From positions 2,137,097 to 2,201,096 of the forward strand of contig NW_020312894.1 in the NCBI RefSeq assembly GCF_003265705.1: DNA of 64,000 nt, given 5' to 3'. The stretch comes from Callorhinus ursinus. Taxonomy: Eukaryota > Chordata > Mammalia > Carnivora > Otariidae. This document shows positions 1-12,648 of this stretch, piece after piece (the stretch's first letter is position 1; the number at the start of each line of letters is the position of its first letter). The notes under the pieces were generated by a model. The model saw only the letters and a list, made by a program, of their open reading frames with translations. It made no database searches and was not told the origin of the DNA. A program made the translations under genes and the position numbers.

Positions 1-559
1 CTCTCCTTTGGACCTAATGAAGCCAGGTCTAGGAGTGACAGAGAGGCGTCCGCAGAACTCCCCACTGAGTCACCTGCCATGTCAGGGCTTGTGAGGACTG
101 CAGGTGGAGGACAGGGTGGAGGGTAAACTGAGGTATATGAAACATTTGAAGTTTATTTGCGCAGAAACCGGGTTCCAATGGGGCAGCACCATATCTGATG
201 CAGTTCGAGGTGGCTGGTGGGAGCCCAGGAGAGAGATACAGAGACGGTGGGGTTGGCTGTAGCTTGAAGCCTACGTGGCTCTTTGTGATTGACCGTCCTC
301 AGCGTTTTGATTGATTCTGCAACCTGAGACATTTATGGGCTTAGGTTTCGGTTTGCTTAAGTAGCCCTCCAAGGCATCAGAGCCCTGTTGGCCTAATGGC
401 CTCCTTGTTTAATTTACGGCAGGATCTGAATTACCTGGGTCACAGATCAGCGTTCCATTTCACTCACTTTATACTAAAAAACAGTAGAGAATTGAGCCTG
501 AAGTCTAACAAACACAAACACAACCAGAAATACCTGATTAGTTTAGATTTGATATATCA

Positions 560-1190
560 AGATACTTGTCTTTCATTAACTTATTACAAGGGCCCTAACT
601 ACTCTACCTAGATAGATATTATTAATAACATTACATGTAGTTACAAAACAAGTTTTAATCTTGCTTCTGCTTGTAAAAAGAGGAAAAGATTTTCTTAAAA
701 TGAGTGTTTTTTTTTTTTTTAACCAGAATCTTAAAGATATGCAAATGACCTTAATTCTCAACTTCTTGTTGCAGGGTAGACTTGACATTTCAGTGAATAA
801 TTTCTAATTTTCTAAGATCCAACCACCCAAATTGTTTTGTTTGCAGCAAAACAATTAGGGCAGAAGGTGTTCCTGGAGGATTAATTAGCGATTAGTGGGC
901 AGAGTTGATAACCTCCAGCCATCGGCAAGTGACATTTTTCCCTGGCTGTTTCATCCATCATGACTCATCAAACGATTTGACCCTAATTATTATGAGAACC
1001 GGCTCCAGGGGAGAGTGTTCTTGGTGGAGAATTTTGCTTTTCACATTTTGTTCAACTATGAGTCATTATGGATTTGAATATATTAATACCTGTTTCTAGT
1101 CTGAAATAGAACAATTAGGCATTCCAATTGATACCAGCTATTTTTCAAGAGGCAAATGAAATAAATGAATTTTATAAAACAGCTGCTGCA
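560..1190. promoter_or_regulatory. AT-rich intronic island, candidate enhancer
   Basis: This stretch is clearly more AT-rich than its surroundings. It carries several homeodomain-type cores, including GATTAATTAGCGATTAG near 880-896 and CCTAATTATTATGAG near 980-995. It also holds a 10-bp-arm hairpin at 830-856 (AATTGTTTTG, 7-base loop, CAAAACAATT). No repeat family was recognised in it. Conservation cannot be tested here, so enhancer status is inference only. Confidence 0.3.
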
Positions 1191-1425
1191 CGTCGGGCTC
1201 CCGGTTCTAGATGTGTTTGTGTGCTAGGAACACACGGCTCGAGTGGGAGCTAATGCGGTCAGGCGGCTTTGTGGTACGGGATACAAAACTGCCAAAAGTG
1301 CTAAGCCACTCATCACTCAACAGCTAAGGGAAAAGTCCCCTTTTTCATTCTGTTAGCGTTGCTGAGAGACTCAGACAAAGACCTGAATTATTTCCTAATT
1401 ATCTTGCGGTGCCTCCAGATTTTTT

Positions 1426-1618
1426 TTTTTTTTTAAAGATTTTATTTATTTATTTGAGAGAGAGAGAATGAGAGATAGCACGAGAGGGAAGAGGGTCAGA
1501 GGGAGAAGCAGACCCCCTGCCGAGCAGGGAGCCCGATGCGGGACTCGATCCCAGGACTCCAGGATCATGACCTGAGCCGAAGGCAGTCGCTTAACCGACT
1601 GAGCCACCCAGGTGCCCC
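1426..1618 (-). mobile_element. CAN-SINE (SINEC), nearly full length
   Basis: This is a carnivore tRNA-Lys-derived SINE in reverse orientation. It shows poly-T, then TTTAAAGATTTTATTTATTT, then a GAGAGA-rich segment, then the tRNA-related part ending GACTGAGCCACCCAGGTGCC with recognisable box sequences. A perfect 14-bp target-site duplication (CCTCCAGATTTTTT) lies at 1412-1425 and 1619-1632. The long intact duplication and clean sequence imply a fairly recent insertion. It is non-autonomous and was mobilised by LINE-1. Confidence 0.95.
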
Positions 1619-2003
1619 CCTCCAGATTTTTTATGGCTCTAGTACTTCTGTTAGTTCGGAGCAAATACCCACCGAGCTCAAGGGAACCAGGAAGCAGGGG
1701 TCTGGGCCGGCATTCAGTCCCTGGCCCGACGTTTGGGGGCCTTGGCCGGCTCCCTGGTGGAGAGGACTGTGTCCACCTGCTTGTCCTCACGCGGTCCTCA
1801 AGCCTCTCAGACGCTGCACTCTGCGTTCCCCTGCAGCAACACTGCCCTCCGTCCCCGGCTCCGGGCAGGGGGAGCCCCGTGGGCTGAGAGCCGCAGAGGT
1901 GGGAGAGGGGAGAGACTCTGCAGGGAAAATGGGGGTACGGAGCCTGGTCGCTTACGCTCAGCACAGCCTCAGCAGGTGGGTGCCGCCTGTGAATGGCCCG
2001 GTG

Positions 2004-2033
2004 CAGCTACAGCTACAGCTACAGCTACAGCTA
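2004..2033. repeat. (CAGCTA)5 microsatellite
   Basis: Five perfect copies of the hexamer CAGCTA are followed by a degenerate tail (CAGCTAATGCTAC). This is a short intronic simple repeat, likely length-variable. Confidence 0.95.
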
Positions 2034-2384
2034 ATGCTACACATTAGCACAGGCTCGGTAGCTTAACACAAGCCCAGTTGGTTACGTTGCGTGAGTCCCA
2101 GTGGGGTTGGCAGAGCCGTGTTTCCTGGCCGCCTGGTTTCTGCGGCTCTAGGCCCCTTGCTCCCCCTTCAGAGGCAGCGGGACAGCATCCTCAAATCTTT
2201 CTGGGACTCCCCTGCCTTCCTCCTCCCCTTGGAAGGGTCCTTATGATTACACTGGGCTCACCTGGATGACCTGGGATGCTCTCCCACCCCAAGGTCAGCT
2301 GCTTAGCCGCCTGGATCCCCCTATGCTCTAGAACCTAATACCTTCACAGGTGCAGGCAGCAGGCATGCCCATCTTTGGGGACCA

Positions 2385-2560
2385 TCATTCTACACCCCAC
2401 CGGCTCTATACCCATTTTACAGAAGAGGGAATTAAAGGAGATTGATTAATTAACTCGCCCAAGGTCACATTTCTACCAAGCGGGGGGCAGGGGAGGGGCA
2501 GGGGCAGGATTTACACCCAGGCGGGTCGGACTCCACATCTGAGGAGGGACAGCTTTACCA
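2385..2560 (-). mobile_element. MIR SINE remnant
   Basis: Read on the minus strand, the segment follows the MIR core order: a GGTTCGAAT-like part, then a GTGACCTTGGGC-like part (plus-strand GCCCAAGGTCACA at about 2458-2468), then CTGTAAAATGGG (plus-strand CCCATTTTACAG at about 2411-2422). It is diverged and lacks clear ends, as expected for this ancient mammalian family. Confidence 0.7.
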
Positions 2561-5500
2561 GGCTTCTTATGAGCTATGAATCTGTGATAAGAACGCTCTC
2601 TTGGAAAACGTTTTGCTCCCTGTGCCTGACAAACCCACGGTCAGGTGCAGGCAGCCCTGTCCTGTCGCTGCTTTGTCCCCAGCCTGCCATAGAGGTGGCA
2701 CGGACGTCACTTGGCTTCAGTTCCTCTGTAAACATTTTAGTCATTTAAATTCAAGACAAATGTACATTGGTAATAATGTTCATTTTGCAAGTGGGATATA
2801 AAACCATCCCTGTGAGTAAACACAGCTGTGACTTGTGAGAGGCTGGCTTTGCCAAGCTGTGTTTGCCCGGGGAGGTACACGGGTCTCAGAGCCACAGTGG
2901 GACCAGGTGTCCAGGCTCAGCTGACAATGTCCCTGGCGACTTGGCCTCCGCCGCCCAAAGGTGGGCATCACCTGTCCCAAGGATCAGGTGGAGGAGAGCC
3001 CCCCCCCCCATGCAGAGTTCCCCCATCCCTGCTGTTTGGGAGGGACCCTGACCCTCACATGGGACCCGCATCCCTCGCCCGGCAGCCCCCAGCCTGGGCC
3101 CCCTCTTTGCACACTGACCAATCCAGGACCCTAGACCCGGCAGATGAGTGGAGACAGGCCATATGCTCAGAAAGCCACCTGCAGGGAGCCTGATGAACTC
3201 CAGTGGAAGTTGCCAGGCCGCCGGGTTGGAAGGAACAGACCAGACACCTGGGCACCGCGGGGTCGTCACGATGCTCTGTGACCCTCCCTCCTCCCCTGCT
3301 GCAGCCCGGCGGCCTGGACGGCAGGTCAGAGGCCCTTCTGGGTTTCAGATGCGCCACTGAATGAGCGCTGATCCCGTCTGTGCCTTGGGGCTGCGTGCAG
3401 CTGTGGACAGGGGAGACTGGGAGAGCATTTTCCCAAGTGGTTTCCCCCAGAACCCAATGCTTCAAGCTGTCACCCCCTCTGCGGACCCAGGAACGAAGGA
3501 GGAGGGGGAAGAGGGCACAGTTCCCTTCCAGACCGATCACTGTGCACTTGGGGGCTGGACCCCGGACCCAGCAGCGAGCAGACGGCCCACGGGGAGTGAC
3601 AGGCAGTGACAGCCGTGCTGTGGGGCAGGAGGAGAGGCTGTGGGTGGACGGTGCAACGTTGAGTCCCCAGACCAGTGGCCGGGGAGCTTCCTGAAGAGGA
3701 TCCGCTCACACTGCACCCCAGGAAGTAGGGAGGGGGGCCCACCTGGGGGCCCCCATTTCCTGTGGGGGGCTCGGGGAGGGGCAGGAGCCTGGGCAAGCTC
3801 ACGGTGAAACTCGGGGGCGGGGAAGCACTGTGAGTGCAGCCTTTCCAAGTGACCAGGAGGCTCGTCCCTCAGGGTGCCTGACCCCTGGTTCCTGCCGGAC
3901 TCTCTGGCCCAGCAACCTCTGCCAAGGCTTCTACCCTCTTTCTGGGGCCGCAGGCAACACTGCCCAGCTCCGCTCAGGCTCTGTCTCTGCCTGCCTCTGT
4001 CATTCTGCACTTCTTTCATAGATTGAATATGACCTGCCGAGGAACAAAGAACGCAGAGACTGGTTTTGGTGTCAGGAGGTCCCCAGCTAGTGGAGGTCGA
4101 TAGGGCCGTAGTGCAGGGTCCAGATCTACCTGTTCTAATTCCCTCACATCCCCCAGTGCAGGCTGACACCCCCACCCGTCTCTGCCACCTGCCCTGGGCC
4201 TGCAGAGGAGGGAGCAGGCGGAGGGGGGAGAGGTAGGGAGGAGGGGCAGGGAGGAGGGAGGAGGGCCACGTGGCGGGACACCTGCTGCCCAGGAACAGTG
4301 AGTTCTGAGCCAGGGAACAAGGTGTTTCCCTGTATTCTGTGGACTGTTCTGGCACACATCAAGCATCACGATTTCCAGCCGGTCGGTCAGAAGCAGGGGT
4401 ACCCGTGTCCTGTGGGCCCCACGTGGTCTCCAGGCAGCTAGTGCCAGAGTCTGATTGAATTATTGCACATCCAGTCCCAGTCGGTGTCCAGAGAATTGGA
4501 GACGTAGTTGTTGGTGCAAGAAAGCCACCCCGAAAAACGAGGGAGCCCTGCTGCTTGGCATCTCATCCCAACGCCCATGACCATGCCCCCGGGTCCGCCG
4601 CCCCAGCTCTCCCACCTTGGGCCGGTTCTGACCCGGTCTAGGGGAGGAGAGGCTCCCGGGGCTCTTGTCCAGGCAGGAGAGCACCCCCGCCTTGCCTCTC
4701 TGTTTGCCGAGGGCAGCCCCAGGGTTGGGGGTCTTTCTCTCTTCTGTGCCTCGGAAGGAACCCAGGCGCCTCTCCCTCACGTTGTCTCACAAACACCAGT
4801 GTAAAGAGTGACAGGACAGACAACTTTACCTGAACGCCTCGCCTGTTGCAAATGTCATGGAGTTTACAAAGTGCCGAGAGAGATGTCTGCAGGGCGCGTG
4901 GGAGAGAAGTCAGGTCAGAGGCAGAGGCGGGGTCCGTGTGAGAGCCCAGTGCGCACGCGGGGGCAGAGCGGCCGGGATCCAGGCCTGGGTGTCATGTGCA
5001 GGGATGCCGTGGGCGTGGAGGCTGGGACAGGGAACGGGGGGCGTGAGGGTGGGCCCAGTCTGAACGTGCAGGGCTGGGGTGCCCGTGGGGTCACTGAGGC
5101 AGAGAGGCCAGGAGGAGGGAGCAGGGCGGAGTGGGGGAGAGCGTGCCTCTTGGCCTGCAGGGGTCAGCAGCCTAGAAGGGACGGATGGCCGGCGTCCCGG
5201 AGCGGCCGTGTGGGAAGAGTGTGTGGAGCGGGAAGAAGGTGAACTTCGCCCCACATGAGCGCATTTCTCACAAAGTTCTTTCCTCTGGCTCTCAATGAGG
5301 AGGGGGGCTTCTGTCCCCTGGGGGGGTGTTTGGCAGTTTCTGGACCTGGGACCTGTCCCTGCTGCTTCTGGCACGTGCTGAGCAGCCTCCCTCTAGCGCA
5401 CAGGATGGCCCGAGTGTCACTAGGGCGTGAGGCGCCCTGACGGGGCCGCTGAGGCCACCGATGCTCAGCCTTCCCTGAGCTGAGGTCCTGAGTGCCCGCC

Positions 5501-6728
5501 CCCCTCCCCCAAACACACACACTCTGTCCCACAAGGAGCTCACTCTGCTCCATGCTCATTTGGACAGGGTCCATGTCTGTGGGGCCGCCTTCCTGGGCGA
5601 GTGTCCTCCAGAGGGTGTTGTCCTGCCAGCCGGGCCGAGGGCATGTGGCGTGGACAGGCCTGTGGCCCGTTCTTGGTCCCATTCAGGTCCCCCTGGGTCC
5701 CGGGATGGTGGAGTGCACACAGCGTGGCGTGGGTGGCCGCGGGTGGGCATCCAGAACCTGACTCTCATCTTGCTGCCAGCCCCACACTGAACGCTGAAGC
5801 AAATTAGGAATTGACTGGATTGGAGACTTCACTGGGTTCCAAACAGTGCATTCTTTGAGGCGGTGGGCCGTGTTCTCCTGGCGGAGCCTCCTCAGGGAGG
5901 GCGGGGCTTGGGCAGCCAGGTGGGTGGGGGACACAGGGACCTGGGGATGCACCACAGAGCCCAGCCCCCTGCACCTCTGCCCCCCCGGGACAGGAGCAAG
6001 AGCAAGGGGTCTCTGGGGCGTGATGGATACAGAGTGAGAAGCAAGGCAAGAAAACATTGTGATGCCAGGGAATGTCTGGAAGTCATTCACGTGTCAGGAC
6101 TGAAATAATAATGCTCTAGAACCATGTTGATCCTCATTTTTTCTCTCTCCCCTTTGGAGACAAATATGAAACACTGAAGCACCTTTTTACTTTTTCATTC
6201 CAAAACTCATCCAATATTTATAAGGCCAGCCGCCTCAGGTTGGAAATAGGGGACCTGTCTTCAAAATCAATTTGGGTTTTTGAAGTAGACACGTAGTCGG
6301 GAATGACGTGCATGCCGCATGCAGGGGAGGGGTGATGCTTCCTGGAGGCAAAGGAGGGAACCAGGGTCTCTTGGTCCACTTGCAAGAATGTGAGGGCGCA
6401 CGTGACATAGAAAGGACATAGAAGGGCTCATCCAGGGCCTGCATCCCCACGTGCCCGGGGAGGGGTTGGGAGATGCCATCCTTCGATTCTCTGTCCTCTG
6501 GCTTTGCTGGATGATCTAGCAGCCTCTAAATGCCTTCTCTGCACAGAAGAAAATCAGATTTCTCTTCTGCTGGAACTTACAAGGAATACTAAGAGAAGCC
6601 TGGTTCCAGGGGTTGATCTCTGTGTTCCTGATTCCCAGATGACTCCGCTGGAAAGTGAGTGCATCTCAGGGGTTTGCCAGAGTGATGGGAGCTGACATTC
6701 CAGCCTCATTAAGCTGATTTTCTTCCAG

Positions 6729-6798
6729 CCGACCACAGTGACGCGTCACAGTCTGAGGACGGCAGGGCGGACCGCGACCTGAAGACCAAGAGGAACAG
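6729..6798 (+). CDS. TCERG1L: TCERG1L exon: acidic/basic linker before FF1
   Basis: This internal exon of 70 bases starts in phase 1 (CC completes a codon begun upstream) and ends two bases into an Arg codon. The acceptor is TTTTCTTCCAG and the donor CAG/GTAGGG. It encodes 22 full codons: an acidic, serine-rich stretch (DHSDASQSEDGRAD) followed by a basic cluster (KTKRN) that continues into the next exon. In TCERG1 the equivalent position, between the last WW domain and FF1, holds a basic nuclear-localisation-type segment, so a similar role is plausible. There is no domain fold here. The assignment rests on the perfect phase match with the exon at 25012 and on position; the sequence alone would not identify it. 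Confidence 0.8.
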
Positions 6799-7740
6799 GT
6801 AGGGGACAAGGCCTTTTGCTCCCGCGTCTTTCCTTCGCAGACAGGTAGGAGGCGTAGAAAGAAAAAGGATTGTTTTGACTCTAGTGACCGAGTAAAGAGC
6901 AGATTTAACCAGTAGGCAGAGGGTGGGAGGTCTCAGGTCCCGTCTCAGTGACTCTGCTCTGGGCGCCCCGTGCCTCAGTGGGCAGGTGTCTCGGTGGTTC
7001 CAGGCACTGTGGGCCCTGGACAGCGTCTGGCCCTCCCCGGGGCCCATGTGCTCCGCCCGGCCTGGCCTCCGGAGCCCTGAAGGCATGCACGGAGCTGCCA
7101 GGGTGCCACGGGTGCTGTGTGTTGGGCGAGGGCATGGGTGTGCATGTCCGGCAGCTCTTGGGGTGGAGTTGGGTGCCTCCTGCTTGCTTTGTGATGTTGG
7201 GCAAAGTAATTCCCCCTGGCCTCAGATTTCCCCTCTGCACGAGATTGCAGGAGCTCCCAGTGGCAGCTTGAGGTGGCAAGTGAAGGGGGGCGGTCACACT
7301 CTGTGTGTGCACAGGTCCCCACGCTCGTCGCCCCCCAGCTGTGGCGGCAGCACCCGTGGCCGGGAGACACGCCGGGAGCCTCCCCTGCCGGCCCTGGTCT
7401 GTGGCTCCTTTCCTCCTGAGTCCCACACAAAGGGGTGTAATTCGGGGTCTGTGTGTCTGAGCTCCCTGGAAGGGGGGCAGAAGGCATGGCAGGGTTGGTG
7501 GGCCACCGTCTCTGGCAGAAAAGGCAGGGGATCTAAAAGGCCACCCATGAAGAGAGAGTCAGGGGCCACTTCCTGAGCTCAGGTGGTGCCCGACGTCCGG
7601 CCAGAGCCTGGTGCTCAACGTGCCCAGCGGGCACACTCAGCCGCGACCCGCCGCCCACACATCTGTCCTCTCACGGGATGGCCTAGGCCTCCAGCAGGGA
7701 GCCAGCCGCCCGTGTCAAGGGTCAGTGCCGTGGGTATGTG

Positions 7741-7934
7741 GGCACCTGGGTGTCGCAGTCAGTGAAGACCCCGACTCTTGGTTTCGGCGCAGGCCATGAT
7801 CTCCGGGCCCTGGGATCGAGCACGGGTCAGGGTCCGTGCTCAGCGGGGAGTCTGCTTGAGATTCTCCCTCTCCCTCTGCCCCGGCCCCTGCTCTCTCTCA
7901 GTTAAACCAATAAATCTTGTAAAAAAAAAAAAAA
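7741..7934 (+). mobile_element. CAN-SINE (SINEC), forward
   Basis: It begins GGCACCTGGGTG, matching the tRNA-derived CAN-SINE head. It continues through GACTCTTGGTTTCGG and CATGATCTCCGGG, has a CT-rich segment (CTCCCTCTCCCTCTGCC) and the AATAAATCTTG tail, and ends in A14. It has more substitutions than the copy at 1426, and no convincing target-site duplication was seen. It contributes an AATAAA in sense within the intron. Confidence 0.9.
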
Positions 7935-8358
7935 TGTGCCCTAGAGTCCGGAGCACATTCAGGAGGCAGGCGGTGCCACCGGAGCCCACCCCCTGCTCTG
8001 CTCGGGTAGAACAGGGCCTCGTACTGGAAGTCATTCTGAAAGTCAGGAGACTCAGAGGACCCTGTGAGGGCAGACGCGGCACACGGAAGACCGCCATGAC
8101 AGGGCCCACAGGCCGATGGTCGGTTGGCGGGCTGTGAGTGCGTGCGAGACCAGGGGGACGGCGGCGGCTAGGGTTCCAGTGCCAAGTTCTAAAAACTGGT
8201 GTTTGTATAAATAGCATCACAGATGGAAAGCGTGATCATCGTAAAGAAAAATCATTCTCTGTAGATCTGAGAGAAACAGACCTCACATCATTGATTTATG
8301 ATGATTTCTGGTTAAAACCATCACCGGTCACCATTTTTATGCCCCCTGATTATTCTTT

Positions 8359-8490
8359 GTTTTTTTATCTTTATATGTTTTTAAGGATTTTATTTTTAAG
8401 TCATCTCTGCACCCAGCGTGGGGCTCCAACTCACGACCCTGAGATCAAGAGTGGCACGTTCCACTGACTGAAACGGCCAGGTGTCACCCA
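8359..8490 (-). mobile_element. CAN-SINE, older subtype, reverse
   Basis: It shows TTTAAGGATTTTATTTTTAAG, then the segment CACCCAGCGTGGGGCTCCAA, then CACGACCCTGAGATCAAGAG, ending GACTGAAACGGCCAGGTGTC. This is the tRNA-derived head of a CAN-SINE subtype lacking the CT-rich middle. A 10-bp direct repeat ATTATTCTTT at 8349-8358 and 8491-8500 is a good target-site duplication. Confidence 0.85.
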
Positions 8491-11400
8491 ATTATTCTTT
8501 AAGCTTCTGTTGTATGAAGTCTGAAAAATACAGTTTCGGTATTATTTCTACCAAAAAAAAAAAATCCTTTCTTAGAATTGCATTCCGCCCTTACTGGGGC
8601 TTCCTGGCAGCAGAGGGAGGAAGAGGGCTGGCACTGGGCCGTGGGACCTGGCCCCTGACCCCCACTTGGGATGGGACTCTTCTCTGTGACAGACCGATGA
8701 GGCTGGAGGCCCAAACCTGCAGCGTTCTCCCTGGGTGGCTTCAGGTCCCTTCATTTCGATGCCGCTGGGCCTTTCCCTACCATGCACCGCCTCAAAAAAT
8801 CATTCCGCTGACCACGGCCCAGGTATATTGTAATTTTAACTGATAACAAACAGACACCACAGAACTTTCCAGAAACAGTTCCGGGAAGGGTGAGCACGGT
8901 CCTCCCCAAGACAGGGAGCTGTCCCGGTGCAGGGAGGGGGGGGGTCTCCTTCCTGGGGCGATGGGGATCCAGGCTGCAGTTGGCATGAGGGTCCCTGTGG
9001 TGCTGGAGTGAGGAGCCCCCCAGCCCAATCTCCCACCTTCTCTTTATAAAGTCACTTTTGGGCACCAAAGGACACTTGCATGCACCCAGAGGATGGATGC
9101 CAAGTGCCTTTGATGGGCCCATGGGCTCCAGGAAAGGGAGTAAAGAGTCGTGTCTTTATGTTCAGAGCACGGGTATCGGCCAAGCAGGTCTCTGTCAGTC
9201 TTTGGATAAATGCATATAGAATCTTGAAATCAAGACGCCCTTCCCGAGGCTCCAGAAGTGCGGAAATCCAGCCACTGTGGGATGATGTTGAACTCGTGTT
9301 GGAGGGGAGGCTGGATAGGATCCAGAGGAGCTGGGCCATCTGCCTGCACGGCCCGATTTCACTCATTTTCCTGAGGGACTGGCCTTGAATTCTGATCATT
9401 TGGTATTTAAGAAACATCAGAACATCAATTTCACTGTTAATCATCTGAGGGATTTCCATGATTAAACAACAGTTTTGGAGCAGACACAGTGGATTTGGGC
9501 AGAGCCTCCCTGTTTTCCACCTGCCCAGTCCGTCCTGAGCTGCAGGCCCTGCTGTCTGGGAGTCTCTGTTCTCCCACGGAGCCCTTGGAGGAAATGCTGT
9601 CTCTGCTTAGTGATGCAGCTGGACTGGGGATCTAGAATGTTCCGCCCGTCCTGCTCATTCATCTCTGAGCTGTGCACACAAACCACCTGTTCTGTTCGGA
9701 AGCCTCACCCCCGTGCTGTTTTTCCAAATGCCCCCGACAGCCGGATCGGCATGTCCCTTTCTCAGAGCAGATCGCCCCAGGCGGTCAGCCCACCAGCATC
9801 AGCTCTGCATTGTCTGTCTTCCAGAAGGTTAATGTCAATAAGTTCAGGCTCTTCTCAAGCTCCTAACTGCTTTTGTGTGTTTTTAATTAGCGGGTTCTGG
9901 CATATATAGTAAGAGAACAGGCCTCCAGAGGATGGGCTAAAATCAGTCCCTTTTGATCCACCTTTTTTTTGTATAAATCATAGAATTTTTCCTCATCAAG
10001 AAGCCTGTGAAATCTTCCTACAGTGTGCAACTCACTAGCAGCCATGTTGTAGAAGAAAGGGAATAAGCCACATGCTCACTTTGGACATCACCTCCTACTC
10101 CTGCATCTCTCTCGAACCCTCACACAATTCATACACATTGTGTACGCTCTTTCACAGATGGAATTAAATCAATTGATCAAATAACTCAGGTCTAAATGAT
10201 ACTTTTCCTGGAATTCCCTGGGAAGAGAAATATGTCACAATGACAACCTTTCAAATAACTAAAATATTTTAAAAGACCCGGTGAGTGCCGTGTCAAGTAG
10301 CTTGTTATTTACTATTTAATGGAATGCATTCCTGATACACGATCCTACATCTTCCCTGGAACCAGAAAATTGATTGCTTCTCCCCGTGTCTGTGCGGTGC
10401 CCAGAGGTTCTGCCAGTTTCTGACATGTAGTCTTTTCTTAGTTCAGACCTGCTTTTCAAATGTGCAGTCTATTTTAAGAACTTAGGATTTATTTCAAATA
10501 ATTGAACTGAACTATTTTAAGGATTCAGCGAAAGTGAGGCATTTAGTTTAAAACTCAGAATGAAATTATCTGCAAAACACATCAGAGAAGAAATTGCCCA
10601 CGACACATGTGGCCTCTAGCCATTCCATGAGGCGCCAGTCTTGGCCAGTGGATAGGCTGGGAGATTCCTCCTCCATAATGGTGCCCTGGAGCATGAGAGG
10701 GTGGCCTTGCTCCTTCAGTGATGACTGGCCCCACGGGGGTTGGCATCGACTTCTTGTCCTGTGGGCCACCAAAAGAACGTCTTGGCTTGGAACATTGTTT
10801 ATTTCTAAGTTTATAGATTTTGTAGTTTGTGAGTTTGGGGGATGCCCAGTCGATAGCTTTGGTTGTAAGTGATGAAGTTGACCTTATACCGTAAAATCTT
10901 CATGTCAAGTAGGGTGTTTTCTTGGGGTCGGATGCAGTTTGGGCTGGAGTCCTATGAGAGCATAGAATCAGCAGGAAGTACCTTGTGATTATTCTGCTTA
11001 CCCCAAATATGGCCTGAATATTCTCTTGGCAAACCATGGAGGCCAAGACACACTCTGGGCAGGTCCTCGGGACAAGGCTGGGTCATGGGGTTGTGATCTG
11101 TCCATCCACAGTTCTGCACTTCACCTGGGGGCCACCTAGGGCTGGGAGAATCCATCTAGAACAAAAACAACATTACCATCTAGAAGACAAAAAAAAAAAA
11201 GCCTGATTTAAAGTCTGGAGGTTTTGAGGACACTATCCAGGGACTGTCCCCAAGTTGAGCCCACATAGAGAGAGCCAGCTGTAGAAGGTGGAGGGAAACA
11301 CTCTTACTGCAGCAGAAAGCTGCTGATTTGGGTGCAAAGGCAAGTGATGGTCAGTGTGTGGGCCGTGGGGAGGGCAACATGCCGCAGAGACAAGTGGGAG

Positions 11401-12469
11401 TGAGCTCCGTTCACTTCTATACACAGGGTTTCTAGAATCCCAGAAAAATTACTGTCGAGAAGGTAAGAGCATTGCTTCTTTGAAATGCTATAAAATAATG
11501 CTAGAAAATAGGTGGACTTTAAATAAAACTTGCTATAAAATTATATCTTTAATTTGACCCTATAGAATGAGAACGATCTGTGTTCCGCTATCAGCGTGGG
11601 AGTCTCACATTCTCCAGGGGACTTCATAACAGAGGGTGGCTCATGCTCTTGGACATGCGTGGCAAACAAGTCATTAACACCCACTTGCCTTCTAGGTTAT
11701 TCTTTTTACATAATTCATGATTTGGGTTGATCAGTGGGTTCTGTATAGAAACCCGTGGTTTTGTAAACAGTACTGAGTCTGTGCCTGTGTCATGAAGACA
11801 TCCTACACCACTTACCTGGTGAGGGCTGCCTTTGGGATTGAGCGTGCAAGCCTCAGTTGTGACGGGATTCCAGTTTGTCTTTTTTAACCAAAACACAGAT
11901 ATTCCTGGCATTTATTTGCTGTTCAAAAAGATTTATACATGCATGTATTTCTGGAAGGGGTGACCAGATGTCGGCATTCACAAGGAACCCCGTGCAGCAT
12001 GCCAGGCAGCCCACCGACGTCGTGGACACTGCCCTTGGCCTTTGGGTGGGCAAGCAGAGTCCTCTGAGCAGCGTCCACGTGGCCGGCACTCACATGCAGA
12101 TGCATCTGAAATCTGGCCCGCGGGAGGCCAGTCCAAGTCGGTTCCAGAGCCCACACCCCCAAAGTTCCCTCTCTGGTTCTCCGTCAGCCGACAATGAACC
12201 ACGACTGAGCTGCAGCCCCTCCCCTTGGCACGGGGGCAGGCACTGTAACTGGTTCTGGGCCTTCCGTGGGCATCTGGCCACTCCTGGGCTCTCTGTGTTG
12301 TTTGATCTGAATTCCTGCCTGGCGTCGGGTGTCACCCAGCCCCGTCCACACCAGAGCTGAGGCCCGTCTGTGTAGCCTTCCGTGAGAAAGCAGTCCGGGG
12401 ATTCCCTAGGAGGTCATGTGGGCATCAGGCCATTAGGGAGGCGAAGTGTATGCTGAGTTTTAAACAAGA

Positions 12470-12648
12470 GGATTTTTTAAAAATATTTTATTTATTTATT
12501 TGAGACAGGGAGAGAGCATGAACGGGGGCAGGGGGAAGAAGGCTCCATGCTGAGCACGGAGCCCGATGCGGGGCTCCATCCCAGGACCCCGGGATCATGA
12601 CCTGACCAGAAGGCAGACGTTTCACCGACTGAGCCACGCAGGCGCCCC
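12470..12648 (-). mobile_element. CAN-SINE (SINEC), reverse
   Basis: This is a reverse CAN-SINE with an A/T-rich tail (TTTTTTAAAAATATTTTATTTATTT), a GAGAGAG-type middle and a tRNA-like head ending GACTGAGCCACGCAGGCGCC. It is flanked by a perfect 10-bp target-site duplication TTAAACAAGA at 12460-12469 and 12649-12658. Confidence 0.93.

Larger units (their letters stand above)
1..6728 (+). other. TCERG1L: Intron upstream of first visible TCERG1L exon
   Basis: No exon was recognised here. The segment ends in a good acceptor (TTTTCTTCCAG) at 6728. It holds an AT-rich island at about 560-1190, a CAN-SINE at 1426-1618, a (CAGCTA)5 run at 2004-2033 and an old MIR at about 2385-2560. From about 2600 to 6700 it is mostly GC-rich unique sequence with C- and G-runs. 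Open frames in this part overlap each other on both strands and none resembles a known protein. Because the acceptor is phase 1, the missing donor exon must end after the first base of a codon. Confidence 0.7.

Noticed and set aside
1426..1618. tRNA-Lys gene or pseudogene
   Set aside because: The tRNA-like part is the head of a CAN-SINE with its tail and target-site duplication; it is not a free-standing tRNA gene.
1446..2066. Open frames of 172-176 codons on both strands
   Set aside because: Both run through the CAN-SINE at 1426-1618 and the (CAGCTA)5 repeat; they are products of the repeat sequence.
3537..4355. 272-codon minus-strand open frame
   Set aside because: GC-rich chance frame with no domain; competing frames of similar length overlap on both strands.
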